From DASCOT01 sp036012155 (GTDB taxonomy: Bacteria > Acidobacteriota > UBA890 > WLXD01), in assembly GCA_036012155.1 (NCBI GenBank), contig DASCOT010000108.1:1-24585 (forward strand): a DNA stretch of 24,585 bases. Reading direction: 5' to 3'. Shown one piece after another: positions 19,076 to 24,585 of the stretch. The notes under the pieces were generated by a model. It saw only the letters and a program-made list of their open reading frames with translations, ran no database searches and was not told where the DNA came from. Every line of letters starts with the position of its first letter. Within the stretch, counting starts at the first letter, position 1. The position numbers and the translations under genes were made by a program.

Positions 19076-19501
19076 ATGAAACCCAGTGCAAACATCGTAT
19101 TTGCAGTACTTGCAGGCATCGTCATCGGCAGCCTGGTGAATATCGGAATCGTCAATGTCGGGCCATTCGTGATTCCACTACCCGGCGGCGCCGACGTTTC
19201 AACGATGGAGAGCCTGCGCGACATTATGGAGCTATTTGCGCCCGCAAATTTCATTCCTCCGTTCTTGGCTCACGCGCTCGGAACGCTGGCCGGATCCTTC
19301 GTTGCCGCCAAGTTGGCCGCACGCCATCGCATGAAAGCTGCCATGGGCATTGGCGTTTTCTTTCTTTTCGGTGGCATTGCCGCGATCAGCATGTTGGGAG
19401 GGCCGTTGTGGTTTAACGCCGCCGATTTGATCTTGGCGTATGTCCCAATGGGCTACCTTGGAGCAATCCTTGCAGGCGCAACACGATCATCAGTGGCATA
19501 G
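19076..19501 (+). CDS. Small conserved-looking membrane protein, unknown function
   Basis: The 141-aa product has about four transmembrane segments (near residues 7-27, 60-82, 88-108 and 113-137), with an extracytoplasmic loop containing PLPGGADVSTMESLRD and a short basic loop AARHRMKA. GAGG (19065-19068) lies 7 nt before the ATG, supporting the start. The A-H-A-L-G-T-L-A-G-S-F-V-A-A-K segment resembles hypothetical membrane proteins I have seen in other environmental bacteria, but I cannot name a family or function. It stands 119 nt after the NTF2-like gene. Confidence 0.72.
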   Translation: MKPSANIVFAVLAGIVIGSLVNIGIVNVGPFVIPLPGGADVSTMESLRDIMELFAPANFIPPFLAHALGTLAGSFVAAKLAARHRMKAAMGIGVFFLFGGIAAISMLGGPLWFNAADLILAYVPMGYLGAILAGATRSSVA

Positions 19502-19577
19502 CACGGTGTTGCAGCGGAGCGGCGGGCCACGTCGGTTCTGAATTCGAAACTCGTTCGTCGAATCAGCGGTAGGAAGT

Positions 19578-20126
19578 ATGGGTTCACACGTCGCCCTTGT
19601 GCGGGCAATCAACGTCGGTGGTCGCAACCGCGTGGCGATGGCCGACTTACGTGAGCTCTTCGCCCACCTGGAACTCGAGCCCGTCCAGACTTTCCTGCAG
19701 AGCGGAAACGTCGTCTTCGGAAGCCCGTCGCGGGCCAGCAAGACGCTCGAGCGCGACCTCGAGACTCAGTGCGCGGCCCGGCTTGGCGTGGACACGGCCT
19801 TTCTCGTCCGCTCGGCCCGGCAATAGAACGACGTCGTCGAGCAGAACCCGTTCGCTGAAGAAGCGCAGGAGGCCCCGGGCAAGCTGGCCGTGGTGTTCGT
19901 CAAGAAGCCTGTGTCCGGGAGCGCGCTCCGGACGCTTGAAGGCGCGATCAAAGGAAAGGAATACGTATCCGGAGCGCGGAGCCACGTCTACGTGGTGTAC
20001 CCGGACGGGATCGGGCGCTCGCGTTTGACGGCCTCCGTCATCGAGAAGGCGTTGGGCAGCCCCGGAACGGCCCGAAACTGGAACACGGTTCTGAAGCTTC
20101 AGGCGGCCGTCTCGCAGGGGGCCTAA
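19578..20126 (+). pseudogene. DUF1697 family gene interrupted by an in-frame amber codon
   Basis: The frame from ATG 19578 (AGGA at 19571-19574) encodes the DUF1697 N-terminus: V-A-L-V-R-A-I-N-V-G-G-R-N, then an F-L-Q-S-G-N-V-V-F strand. It stops at TAG 19824-19826 after 82 codons. The same frame then continues without a break from NDVVEQNPFAEE to IEKALGSPGTARNWNTVLKL, ending in TAA at 20124-20126, and matches the remaining family pattern, including the final T-x-R-N-W-N-T-V motif. So a normal ~182-codon gene carries one point change, plausibly TGG (Trp) to TAG. No frameshift is needed. It is either a recent pseudogene or a base-calling error. DUF1697 function is unknown. Confidence 0.88.
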
Positions 20127-20181
20127 TGTGAGGGGCTACAGGACGCGAACATAACTATCGACAGTGACAGGAGGCTCCCTA

Positions 20182-20586
20182 GTGGACCAGTCGTTCGGTT
20201 CGAAGATCCGAGCAGCCAACTCGGCGCTCATCGTTGACGGCGACCTCGGAGCGGTCAGCGAGTTCTTCACGACAGATTACGTCGCTCACCTCACGGATCG
20301 TGAGATGCGTGGCCACGAAGCGATCCGCGGATTCCTGCGTATGCTGCGGGGTGCCTTCTTGAATCTCCAGGTCGACGTCGAGGTTCTCGTGGAGGGGAAG
20401 AAACGAGTTGCGTGGCAGAGGACCGTGAAGGGCATCCACCAGGGCAACTTCATGGGATTCTCCGCTTCGGGCCGTGAAATCGTGTGGCGTGATATGGCTA
20501 CGAGCCAATTCCGCGACGGCCTGATCGTGGAGGAGTGGGTGATCTCGGATCTCGCCGAGCATCTCCTGCGTGCGAGGAAACCCTGA
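20182..20586 (+). CDS. SnoaL-like ester cyclase family protein
   Basis: The GTG at 20182 is chosen because GGAGG (20170-20174) is 7 nt upstream; the GTG at 20164 lies before that site. The 134-aa product matches the SnoaL-like ester cyclase pattern: a helix pair, F-F-T-T-D-Y-V-A-H, a G-H-E-A-I-R-G-F-L-R-M-L-R segment, then strands with VAWQRTVKGIHQGNF, a G-F-x-A-S-G-R-E-I-V-W-R-D hairpin and an E-E-W-V-I-S-D-L end. The family includes polyketide cyclases and many proteins of unknown role. It is 55 nt after the broken DUF1697 gene. It is a different subgroup from the NTF2-like protein at 18531. Confidence 0.82.
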   Translation: MDQSFGSKIRAANSALIVDGDLGAVSEFFTTDYVAHLTDREMRGHEAIRGFLRMLRGAFLNLQVDVEVLVEGKKRVAWQRTVKGIHQGNFMGFSASGREIVWRDMATSQFRDGLIVEEWVISDLAEHLLRARKP

Positions 20587-20641
20587 CCCTGGGGATGCTG
20601 CGGGCGCATGAAGGCCATCGTGCTCACCCGATTCTGGTTGC

Positions 20642-20647
20642 TATGCT
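20642..20647 (+). promoter_or_regulatory. Candidate -10 element for a leaderless transcript of the gene at 20654
   Basis: TATGCT lies 6 nt before the ATG at 20654, which would put the transcript start on or beside the start codon. No Shine-Dalgarno is seen upstream. The arrangement mirrors that before acnA. No clear -35 hexamer is visible. Confidence 0.3.
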
Positions 20648-20653
20648 CCCCGC

Positions 20654-21385
20654 ATGGACGATCGCAACTCCGACCCGCTGCGCGTGTCGATGCCGCGCGG
20701 GCACCCCTGGCAGGGGCAGCTGCCCCATCTTCTTCTACTTGCTGCGCTGCTCCCCGGCGTCTGGGCGATCGCCTCGCCCGCCCTCGACGGTGGTGAGTGG
20801 CTCGGGGTGGACGAGCGAGTCTGGCTTCTCGCCGGCGTGCTGGTGCCGGTGGCGCATCAGACAGCGGTAGCCCTGGCCTGGCGCGGCCAGCTCAGCTGGG
20901 CGATCTTCACCCGAGTGTTCGGGGATGCCGGGCTCAGCGTCTGGGGCGGCATCTTCTTTCCCCTGCTGATTGCGCGCCCGCTCGCGATGATCGGCCTTGC
21001 TGTGGCCGATGCAGGTTCGTTAGCGATACCGCCGTTGCCGAGCCTCGTCCTGGGCGTCCTGCTGCTGCTGCCCGCGGCCTGGACGGTGCATTCGATAGAG
21101 ACCCACTTCGGCTTCGCCCGGGCGATCGGTGGCGACCACTTCTTCGAGCGGTATCGGACCCTGCCGATGGTACGGAAAGGAGCCTTTGCGTGGAGCTCGA
21201 ACGCGATGTACACCTTTGCCTTTCTCGGCCTCTGGGGCATTGCTCTCATCGCTCGCTCCCGCGCCGCCTTGGCGGTGGCGCTCTTCCAACACGCATATAT
21301 ATGGGTGCATTGGTACTGTACGGAACAGCCAGACGGCGTGGTCCTTTACGGCCGCTCGCCCGACGACGCCGAGTCGGAGTTATGA
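20654..21385 (+). CDS. PEMT/ICMT-like integral membrane methyltransferase family protein
   Basis: The 243-aa protein has five to seven hydrophobic segments. The C-terminal part resembles isoprenylcysteine/phosphatidylethanolamine methyltransferase-type proteins: a THFGFARAIGGDHFF helix, a V-R-K-G-A-F-A-W-S-S-N-A-M-Y segment at the place of the family's G-x-F-x-x-x-R-H-P-x-Y SAM-binding motif, and H-W-Y-C-T-E-Q-P-D near the end followed by L-Y-G, like the terminal E-x-P-D/E-x-x-x-x-Y-G motif. Such proteins methylate membrane lipids, isoprenoid thiols or small molecules with SAM. The usual R-H-P is S-N-A here, so activity may differ. There is no Shine-Dalgarno. The cytochrome b gene starts 41 nt later. 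Confidence 0.65.
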   Translation: MDDRNSDPLRVSMPRGHPWQGQLPHLLLLAALLPGVWAIASPALDGGEWLGVDERVWLLAGVLVPVAHQTAVALAWRGQLSWAIFTRVFGDAGLSVWGGIFFPLLIARPLAMIGLAVADAGSLAIPPLPSLVLGVLLLLPAAWTVHSIETHFGFARAIGGDHFFERYRTLPMVRKGAFAWSSNAMYTFAFLGLWGIALIARSRAALAVALFQHAYIWVHWYCTEQPDGVVLYGRSPDDAESEL

Positions 21386-21426
21386 TGCGGCCCAGGACCC
21401 GAGCATCAGAGAGGGGGTAGGCCCGC

Positions 21427-22179
21427 GTGTTGGAGAGGCAGGGATCAGGAGGCGACCGGCACACGGTTTGGGTCAGGATCACCCACTGGATCCTCGCCCT
21501 GAGCTTTCTGACTCTGGCCGTTACCGGGTTCGTCATCCTCAGGACCCACCCGCGCCTTTACTGGGGTGAGGTCGGAAACGACCTGACGCCGGCGCTGCTC
21601 GAATTGCCGATCAGCAGGAACCTCCAGCACGGCGGCTGGGTGGACGAACGTCCCTTTTTCGAAGGCGCCGATGCGCCCATCAGCGCCGAGCGGACGTACG
21701 CCATCCTCAATCAGAACAGCTGGGGACGAAGCCTGCATTTTCTGGTGGCCTGGCTCCTGGTGGCGACCGGTGTCGTGTACCTGCTCGCCGGGGTCGTGTC
21801 GGGCCACATCAGACGGCACCTCGCGCCCCGCTCCGGCGAGCTGACGCCGCGGTTGCTGCGACAGGACCTGGGGCGCCATCTGCGTCGACAGATCCGGCCC
21901 CCAACCGGCGGGCCGCAGTACGGCCTCTTGCAGAAGTGCGCCTACCTCGGTGTCGTCCTTGTTGCGATGCCGCTGATGGTGCTCACCGGGCTGGCGATGT
22001 CGCCGGCGGTTACCGCCGGTTACCCGTTCCTGTCCGGAATGTTCGGCGGGTTCCAATCCGCTCGCACGATCCACTTTTTCCTGTTCGCCGCGCTCGTTCT
22101 CTTTCTGGTCGGCCACGTGCTGATGGTCGTCTTGTCCGGCTTCGGCCGGCAAGTTCGCGCCATGACAATCGGGGAATAG
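21427..22179 (+). CDS. Membrane di-heme cytochrome b (cytochrome b561/FdhI-like)
   Basis: The 250-aa protein has four transmembrane helices (about 18-38, 103-125, 172-192, 213-240). Candidate heme-b ligands are H20 (RITHW), H104 (SLHF), H216 (TIHFF) and H230 (GHVLM), a pattern seen in four-helix cytochrome b subunits of formate dehydrogenase and thiosulfate reductase types. A periplasmic loop of ~60 residues separates helices 1 and 2. GTG at 21427 follows GAGGGGGT (21411-21418) by 8 nt. Its stop is followed after one nucleotide by the ATG of the molybdopterin enzyme, so the two are translationally linked. It likely passes electrons between the quinone pool and that enzyme. It is not the six-helix MsrQ type. 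Confidence 0.85.
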   Translation: MLERQGSGGDRHTVWVRITHWILALSFLTLAVTGFVILRTHPRLYWGEVGNDLTPALLELPISRNLQHGGWVDERPFFEGADAPISAERTYAILNQNSWGRSLHFLVAWLLVATGVVYLLAGVVSGHIRRHLAPRSGELTPRLLRQDLGRHLRRQIRPPTGGPQYGLLQKCAYLGVVLVAMPLMVLTGLAMSPAVTAGYPFLSGMFGGFQSARTIHFFLFAALVLFLVGHVLMVVLSGFGRQVRAMTIGE

Positions 22180-22180
22180 C

Positions 22181-22951
22181 ATGAAAGACGACACCCTCAT
22201 CACACGCCGTCGCGCGCTCCTCACCGGGCTCAGCTCGGCCGCCGGACTGGTGCTGGCCGGCTGCTCGGACGCGCTGCCTCCCACCTACGGCAACCTTCTG
22301 CGGATGGGCGACGTCCTGACCTACAGGGCGCACCGCCTGTTGCTGCCGGCCAGATCGCTGGCCCGGGAGTACACCCACGCGGACATCTCTTCGTCGCCAG
22401 CCATCGGCACGACGGATCCCGGTGACCCGAGCCGCTCCATTTTCGATCCCGACAGCGGGCCGATCTACGATCGCCTGCGTCACGGCGGGTTCGCCGACTG
22501 GCGCCTGAAGATCGAAGGCAGCGTGGCGCGGCCGCAAGCCTTTTCGCTTGCCGACTTGCAACAACTCCCTTCCCGCACGCAGATCACGAGACACACGTGC
22601 GAGGAGGGCTGGTCCGCCATCGGCGAGTGGACCGGCGTGCCGCTGCGTCAGGTGCTGGAGGCGGCGGGAATTCTCCCCAGCGCTCGCTTCGTCCAGTTCT
22701 ACGCCTACGACGCCATCGCCGACGGCATCGACATGCTCGACGCCTTGCACCCCCAGACGATCCTGGCGTACGGCATGAACGGCCGCGAACTTCCCGTTCC
22801 GCATGGAGCACCGGTGCGCCTGCGCGTGGAAACGCAAATGGGCTACAAGAGCATGAAGTTCCTGCAGCGGATCGTCGTCACCGATCGGTTTGACGATCTT
22901 GGCGGCCGAGGACCCCTGCAAAGTGGGTGGTCGTGGTATGCGGGGATCTGA
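22181..22951 (+). CDS. Tat-exported molybdopterin-dependent oxidoreductase lipoprotein (sulfite oxidase/MsrP-like family)
   Basis: The 256-aa protein has a twin-arginine start (ITRRRALLTG) and a lipobox L25-A26-G27-C28, so it is probably exported folded and lipid-anchored. The rest is a sulfite-oxidase-type molybdopterin domain: W-R-L-K-I-E-G-S-V-A-R-P opening, C140 in RHTCEEGWSAIGEWTGVPL as the expected Mo-coordinating cysteine, and MGYKSMKFLQRIVVTD at the end. It is close in size to MsrP (YedY) and lacks the dimerisation domain of sulfite oxidase. The cytochrome b gene upstream is separated by one nucleotide. Substrate could be sulfoxides, sulfite or another compound; direction of electron flow is not known. 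Confidence 0.88.
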   Translation: MKDDTLITRRRALLTGLSSAAGLVLAGCSDALPPTYGNLLRMGDVLTYRAHRLLLPARSLAREYTHADISSSPAIGTTDPGDPSRSIFDPDSGPIYDRLRHGGFADWRLKIEGSVARPQAFSLADLQQLPSRTQITRHTCEEGWSAIGEWTGVPLRQVLEAAGILPSARFVQFYAYDAIADGIDMLDALHPQTILAYGMNGRELPVPHGAPVRLRVETQMGYKSMKFLQRIVVTDRFDDLGGRGPLQSGWSWYAGI

Positions 22952-23139
22952 GTGCGTCGCGGGTCGGTGCATTCGCTTTCATACCGCTGCCGGCAGCCTT
23001 GCACGCCGGGGGGCTGGATGCGCTCTAGCTGCCGGCCCCAAGACCGACGCCGTGTTCAAGGTCGGCGTAGTCGATGGCTTCTAGTGGCTGGTGGAATGAT
23101 GCTCACGAGCAATCTGGTTCCGATCACAGGGAGAGAGAA

Positions 23140-23427
23140 GTGAAGAAGTTTGTGATGCTTCATTACGGATTCGAGATGCCCACTCCAGAGATCATGAAGG
23201 TGTGGGGCGCCTGGTTCGAGTCGATCGCCGACAGGACGGTCGACAACCTCGGGTTCAGCGGCGGGCGAGAGATCTCCGCCTCTGGAACAGCGGAGCTCCC
23301 ATGGGATATGGAGTCCATCACCGGCTGCTCGATCATCGAGGCCGAGAGTCTTGATGAGGCCGAGAAGATCGCTCGAGAGAATCCCTATATCGCGAGCATC
23401 AGAGTCTACGAGGTCCGGGAGATGTAG
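23140..23427 (+). CDS. YCII-like (YciI superfamily) small protein
   Basis: The 95-aa product starts at GTG 23140 after a purine-rich Shine-Dalgarno (AGGGAG, 23128-23133). It has a ferredoxin-like dimeric alpha-beta barrel pattern: KKFVMLHYGFEMPTPEIMKV, then FESIADRTV, a G-F-S-G-G-R-E-I-S hairpin, ESITGCSIIEAES, and DEAEKIARENPYIASIRVYE. This is typical of the YCII-related family of small cytosolic proteins of mostly unknown function. It is 188 nt after the molybdopterin enzyme, in a gap that shows no other gene. It has no clear operon partner. Confidence 0.78.
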   Translation: MKKFVMLHYGFEMPTPEIMKVWGAWFESIADRTVDNLGFSGGREISASGTAELPWDMESITGCSIIEAESLDEAEKIARENPYIASIRVYEVREM

Positions 23428-23488
23428 CGCGTTAGGCTTAGAAGAAGCCCTTCGGGAATATGTCTAGTCCAGATCGCGAGCTCGAGTA

Positions 23489-24322
23489 ATGGACAAGAAG
23501 AAGCGGGATGAGGCGACGGCTCGAGTAAGGGACTTCTATGACGGACCCGCCGACACGATCTACCGAACGACTTGGGGAGAGAACCTTCACCTCGGTGTCC
23601 CCAGGCAGGCGGGGTGCTTTGGGCGTGATGCCACCGAGCACGCCACCGAGTTGATGGCCCGGCATGCACCCTTGCACGAGGGTGCATGCGTGCTTGATCT
23701 CGGCAGCGGCTACGGCGGCCCGGCGCGGTTTCTCGCCTCAGAGTTCGGGTGCCCGGTAACGGGTCTGAACGTCAGCACGGTCGAGATCGAGGAGGCGACA
23801 AGGCAAACGGAAGCCCGCGGGCTCCAGGGCTTGGTCTCGTTCGACCACGGTGATTTCCATGAGCTTCCGTACGCGGCCGGATCGTTCGACGTCGTCTGGA
23901 GTCAGGATTCACTGATGTATGGCGCTGACAAGCGTCGAATTCTCGAGGAGGTGAGCCGGGTCCTGAAGCCAGGCGGTGTACTGGACTTTACAGATATTCT
24001 CGCCCCTCGCGATCTTGAGACGCGGGACCGTGATCGACTCTATGAGCGCGTTCGCACGCCTGAGATGTGGGACACCGAACGCTATTTGGCCGAGCTGCTT
24101 CCTCTGGGTTTCAAGATCCGCCGCGTCGAAGATTGGTCCGAACACGTCTCCGCCAGCTATGCGTGGGTGCGAGAGCAGGCAATCGCGACGCGTGAGGAGC
24201 TCGAGGCGAAGGTTGGTGGCGAGCTTGTGGAGCGAACGCTTGATGGTCTGGGTTTCTGGGTGGAGATGGCCGAGCGCGGCAACGTAGGCTGGGCGTTCAT
24301 CGTGGCGCAGATGCCGGAGTAG
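23489..24322 (+). CDS. SAM-dependent methyltransferase, sarcosine/dimethylglycine N-methyltransferase-like
   Basis: The 277-aa product is a class I methyltransferase with motif I V-L-D-L-G-S-G-Y-G-G at residues 68-77, an acidic loop GDFHELPY, the S-Q-D-S-L-M-Y strand and a V-L-K-P-G-G motif. The N-terminal VRDFYDGPADTIYRTTWGEN and the S-Q-D strand with EEVSRVLKPGG closely resemble bacterial sarcosine/dimethylglycine N-methyltransferases, which make glycine betaine, an osmoprotectant. A glycine/sarcosine methyltransferase partner gene is not in the window, so it may act on another small amine or substrate. The Shine-Dalgarno is weak. It lies 7 nt before the next gene (GTG 24330). Family is strong; substrate is moderate. 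Confidence 0.82.
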   Translation: MDKKKRDEATARVRDFYDGPADTIYRTTWGENLHLGVPRQAGCFGRDATEHATELMARHAPLHEGACVLDLGSGYGGPARFLASEFGCPVTGLNVSTVEIEEATRQTEARGLQGLVSFDHGDFHELPYAAGSFDVVWSQDSLMYGADKRRILEEVSRVLKPGGVLDFTDILAPRDLETRDRDRLYERVRTPEMWDTERYLAELLPLGFKIRRVEDWSEHVSASYAWVREQAIATREELEAKVGGELVERTLDGLGFWVEMAERGNVGWAFIVAQMPE

Positions 24323-24329
24323 TAGGCGA

Positions 24330-24585
24330 GTGAAGCTATTCGTGACGATCGTAGGTGGCTTGCTCGGCGCTCTTCTTGCTGCTTGCGCGCCAACCCCACC
24401 GGCTGATGCGGAGACCGTGGTCCTCGTCCACGGCCTGGGGCGCACACCGGCCTCGATGTCTGTATTGAGCCTGCGGCTCCGCAGGGCGGGATTCCGGGTC
24501 GTCAACTTCGGCTATTCGTCGACCTCCGCGGAGGTCGAGAGTCTGGTCGACAGCCTGGAAGCGGCGGTCAATTCGTGCTGTGAGG
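24330..24585 (+). CDS. Lipoprotein alpha/beta hydrolase (lipase-like), 3' truncated
   Basis: The frame opens with GTG 24330, 7 nt after the methyltransferase stop, and runs open to the window end, so only 85 residues are visible. It has a lipoprotein signal, with a hydrophobic run and lipobox L-A-A-C near residue 19. It is followed by ETVVLVHGLGRTPASMS, the first strand and oxyanion-loop H-G of alpha/beta hydrolases, then LRRAGFRVVNFGYSST. The nucleophile elbow G-x-S-x-G lies beyond the window. The H-G-L-G-R-T pattern fits lipases or esterases of the triacylglycerol lipase type. The start is supported by the weak AGG at 24324-24326. Confidence 0.72.
   Translation, partial: MKLFVTIVGGLLGALLAACAPTPPADAETVVLVHGLGRTPASMSVLSLRLRRAGFRVVNFGYSSTSAEVESLVDSLEAAVNSCCE

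Noticed and set aside
22952..23139. Repeated GCTGCCGGC and short inverted repeats after the molybdopterin gene
   Set aside because: Stems are five or fewer pairs or lack a T-run; too weak for a terminator or a repeat family in GC-rich DNA.
23429..23437. GTTAGGC resembling an integron attC core site
   Set aside because: Only one half-site is present; no matching RYYYAAC partner or stem structure lies nearby, and there is no integrase.

Overview
The window is high-GC, densely coded bacterial DNA. Several gene products carry Sec, Tat or lipoprotein signals (M24 peptidase, RidA-like protein, gamma-glutamyltransferase, serine hydrolase, beta-propellers, S9 peptidase, Moco enzyme), which points to a Gram-negative, aerobic, peptide-using environmental bacterium. 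Gammaproteobacteria, Acidobacteriota or Gemmatimonadota would all fit; I cannot fix the phylum from the sequence. No rRNA, tRNA, CRISPR array, transposase or phage gene was seen.

Region 1 (1-7562, all + strand): the C-terminal part of a DHDPS/N-acetylneuraminate-lyase-family protein whose Schiff-base lysine position reads Asn; an exported M24 (Xaa-Pro type) peptidase; a six-helix membrane protein; an exported RidA-like protein; a gamma-glutamyltransferase; a MauE-thioredoxin fusion; and a lipoprotein serine hydrolase of the beta-lactamase fold. The set looks like an envelope module for peptide and gamma-glutamyl/thiol processing. Directly after it lies a short stretch resembling a truncated aldehyde dehydrogenase N-terminus.

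Region 2 (7754-10977): a small membrane protein on the - strand, divergent from the aconitase gene acnA, which has no visible Shine-Dalgarno and may be leaderless.

Region 3 (11040-16115, all - strand): an exported beta-propeller protein, a probable terminator, then a large exported Asp-box (sortilin/VPS10-like) propeller protein followed at 22 nt by a GFA-family zinc protein. Divergent from this group is an exported S9 prolyl-oligopeptidase-family peptidase (16372-18459).

Region 4 (18531-24585, all + strand): mostly small, functionally unrelated genes: two NTF2/SnoaL-fold proteins, a small membrane protein, a DUF1697 gene broken by one in-frame amber codon, a PEMT/ICMT-like membrane methyltransferase, a cytochrome b plus Tat-exported molybdopterin oxidoreductase pair, a YCII-like protein, a sarcosine/dimethylglycine-type methyltransferase, and the start of a lipoprotein alpha/beta hydrolase. 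This has the look of an accessory region, though no mobile element is visible.

No wholly new multi-gene system is evident. The best leads are the lysine-less aldolase-family protein, the MauE-thioredoxin fusion beside a gamma-glutamyltransferase, the exported RidA, and the cytochrome b/Moco pair that is not a standard MsrPQ.
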